Of a DNA stretch of 8,610 bases, positions 6,812 through 8,610 are shown piece after piece. Source of the DNA: Pirellulaceae bacterium. Lineage in GTDB: Bacteria > Planctomycetota > Planctomycetia > Pirellulales > Pirellulaceae. The notes below the pieces were generated by a model, which was not told the origin of the DNA, did not search any database, and saw nothing but the letters and a program-made list of their open reading frames with translations. The translations under genes and the position numbers were made by a program. The stretch covers positions 1 to 8,610 of the forward strand of contig JASLRF010000269.1 in assembly GCA_030744095.1 (NCBI GenBank), read 5' to 3'. How positions within the stretch are numbered: the stretch's first letter is position 1; the number at the start of each line of letters is the position of its first letter.

Positions 6812-8610
6812 ATGATTCGCGTTTACCATCAGCAGTTGTTTGCCACGCCCTTTCTCTTGGTCGCAGTGGTTCTCTTGGTCGCAGTGGTTCTGTTCGCGCC
6901 TGTCGCCACGAGCGGTCAAGCGGCCGATCCAGAACCGTTGGCCGGCACCAAACCGATGACGGTCACGGGGGATATCGCATCACAAATGGTTGACGGGATC
7001 GATCGGTTCTTGCTGCGCGAACTCGAGCGGTCCATTGCCGACCGTGCGCAGCACTGGAAGCGAGACATCTCGTCGGCGACCGCGTACAACGCGTCCATCG
7101 AACCGAATCGTAAGCGTCTGGCCCACATCCTGGGCGTGCGCGACGACCGAGTTGCCTTCGCCAATCCAGAGTTAACCGCTACGACCGCGCAACCGGCCCT
7201 GGTCGCGAAAGGGCAAGGGTTCGATGTCTACTCCATTCGCTGGCCGTCGATCGGAGATATGCACGGCGAAGGCTTGATGCTGTTACCCAGCAATGGCAAA
7301 TCAGTTGCCGATATTGTGGCGATCCCCGATGCATCGCAAACGCCGGAACAGTTGGTCGGACTAACACCGGGAGTCGCTGCTGCTTCACAGTTTCCGCGGC
7401 GGTTGGCCAGCGCCGGTTGCCGCGTCATCGTGCCGTCGCTTATTAGCCGCGACATGCAGCGTCGCGCGCCGCCTGGACGAGGCGGCCGAGCAAATCTGAC
7501 TCACCGCGAATTCGTTTATCGGGCGGCATTCGAATTGGGCCGCCATCTGATCGGGTACGAGCTGCAGAAAATCCTGGCTTGCGTTGATTGGTTTTCAAAC
7601 GAAGAAGCCGCCCCCCACACGATCGGTGTGATCGGCTACGGCGAAGGAGGCATGCTGGCAATGCACGCCGGTGCGTTGGATCCCCGGATTGATGGTGTTT
7701 GCGTGAGCGGTCACTTCGGCTCGCGACAGAAGTGTTGGAACGAACCACTCGACCGGAATGTGTTTGGGCTGCTAGAACAATTTGGTGACGCCGAAATCGC
7801 CAGTATGCTGGCCACACGCGTGCTCGTGATCGACAGTACACCCGGACCAGACGTGACGCTGCCCAGCGAAGGTGGTGGTCCTGCCGCGATGAAGTGGCAT
7901 TCGCCGCAAGCGATCGCGGCGGAACGTCAACGGCTATTCGATCTGGTCGGCAACTTGAAGTTGGAGACAAAAAAGCCAGCTCTAAGTAAGTTCTCAGTCA
8001 ATGCCGAACCGACCGCCGCTTTTTGCAATGCCTCCACACTGCAGTCGTTTCTGTCGTTACTCGAACTGGACCACGTTCGTGTTCCCGTTGACGACGTCCC
8101 CATGAAAGACCTGCGCCGCACTTTCGATACCGACGCAAGGCTGGCGCGTCAGATTCAAGAGATGGACGACCACAGCCAGTGGCTGCTGCGGGAAAGCCCG
8201 TTCGTCCGCCGTGAGTTCATGAAGGAGCTTGATACCTCTTCGCTGGAGAAATACGCCGCGTCGGTCGAAAATTATCGAGATTTCTTTCGCCACGAAGTCG
8301 TTGGTCATTTTGATCAGCCGCTTCTCCCAGCCGATCCGCGCAGTCGCAAGACGTACGATGAGGAGAAATGGACCGGCTACGAAGTCATGCTAAACGTCTT
8401 TCCGGATGTGTTTGCCCACGGCATTCTCTGCTTGCCAAAGGATTTGAAGCAGAACGACAAACGACCCGTCGTCGTCTGCCAACACGGTCTGGAGGGACGA
8501 CCGACCGATATCGTGACCGGTGACCATCGCGCGTATCATGACTTCGCGTCAAAACTGGCGGAACGCGGTTTCATCACATTCGCTCCTCAAAATATCTACA
8601 TCTTTAAAGA
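6812..8610 (+). CDS. Exported tandem alpha/beta-hydrolase (acetylxylan-esterase / dienelactone-hydrolase-like), 3' end missing
   Basis: 599 residues are visible and the frame is open at the edge. The AAGGAG site fixes the start. A signal peptide covers about 1-38: a short charged end, then hydrophobic FLLVAVVLLVAVVLF (14-28), with cleavage near SGQA/A. An alpha/beta-hydrolase-like region spans about 138-350: IPDASQTPEQ (171-180), a helix with REFVYRAAFELGRHLIGYEL (232-251), GVIGYGEGG (272-280) and GALDPRIDGVCVSG (287-300). In GYGEG the serine of the G-x-S-x-G nucleophile elbow is replaced by Gly277, so this domain is probably not catalytic in the usual way. A linker (about 370-510) precedes a second domain that begins TGYEVMLNVFPDVFAHGILC (521-540) and VVVCQHGLEG (553-562), whose HG resembles an oxyanion-hole motif. 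Its nucleophile would lie beyond the window. Likely an envelope esterase or a peptidase-like hydrolase acting on polysaccharide or its esters; the substrate is unknown. Confidence 0.88.
   Translation, partial: MIRVYHQQLFATPFLLVAVVLLVAVVLFAPVATSGQAADPEPLAGTKPMTVTGDIASQMVDGIDRFLLRELERSIADRAQHWKRDISSATAYNASIEPNRKRLAHILGVRDDRVAFANPELTATTAQPALVAKGQGFDVYSIRWPSIGDMHGEGLMLLPSNGKSVADIVAIPDASQTPEQLVGLTPGVAAASQFPRRLASAGCRVIVPSLISRDMQRRAPPGRGGRANLTHREFVYRAAFELGRHLIGYELQKILACVDWFSNEEAAPHTIGVIGYGEGGMLAMHAGALDPRIDGVCVSGHFGSRQKCWNEPLDRNVFGLLEQFGDAEIASMLATRVLVIDSTPGPDVTLPSEGGGPAAMKWHSPQAIAAERQRLFDLVGNLKLETKKPALSKFSVNAEPTAAFCNASTLQSFLSLLELDHVRVPVDDVPMKDLRRTFDTDARLARQIQEMDDHSQWLLRESPFVRREFMKELDTSSLEKYAASVENYRDFFRHEVVGHFDQPLLPADPRSRKTYDEEKWTGYEVMLNVFPDVFAHGILCLPKDLKQNDKRPVVVCQHGLEGRPTDIVTGDHRAYHDFASKLAERGFITFAPQNIYIFK
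6852..6891 (+). repeat. 18-bp tandem duplication inside the hydrolase signal peptide
   Basis: CTCTTGGTCGCAGTGGTT occurs twice back to back (6854-6871 and 6872-6889) with no mismatch. Period-18 identity extends from 6852 to 6891. Because 18 is a multiple of 3, the frame is kept and the peptide LLVAVV is doubled (residues 15-26), lengthening the hydrophobic core of the export signal by six residues. Confidence 0.92.

Overview
The window looks like planctomycete chromosome (Pirellulales-type, by family content rather than by any marker gene). Evidence: two exported PQQ-like beta-propeller proteins with the W.QWRGP..DG.S and DWPTYRHDASRSG openings common in Planctomycetes, a giant fusion carrying a LamG jellyroll, a large exported tandem alpha/beta-hydrolase, moderately high GC, generous intergenic spacers and no tight operons. 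I see no tRNA, rRNA, CRISPR array, insertion sequence or phage gene.

Layout. Positions 1-1155 (minus) hold a BamB-like propeller gene. It stops at a TAA at 49-51, but family-like sequence continues in the same frame past the stop to the window edge, so the gene seems broken by one nonsense codon, unless the base is a read error. A 393-base spacer (1156-1548) follows, with a near-perfect palindrome. Positions 1549-5490 (minus) encode a 1313-residue exported protein: signal peptide, methyltransferase-like fold, first PQQ-like propeller, second propeller with an inserted LamG domain, and a closing blade. A 224-base divergent spacer (5491-5714) separates it from an inositol-monophosphatase-family enzyme (5715-6518, plus). 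After another 293-base spacer, an exported tandem alpha/beta-hydrolase starts at 6812 and runs off the right edge.

How it fits together. The propeller proteins and the hydrolase all carry export signals and probably act in the periplasm or at the envelope, perhaps in polymer handling. That role is inferred from domains only. The phosphatase is cytosolic housekeeping. No shared pathway links the four genes.

The main non-coding signal is a 66-base palindromic repeat present twice in opposite orientation (1387-1452 and 6724-6789). The copies match ungapped at 57 of 66 positions. One lies between the two propeller genes and the other directly before the hydrolase ribosome-binding site. Other points of interest are the in-frame stop, the methyltransferase-like domain in an exported protein, a first hydrolase domain with glycine where the nucleophile serine should be, and an exact 18-bp in-frame duplication in the hydrolase signal peptide.
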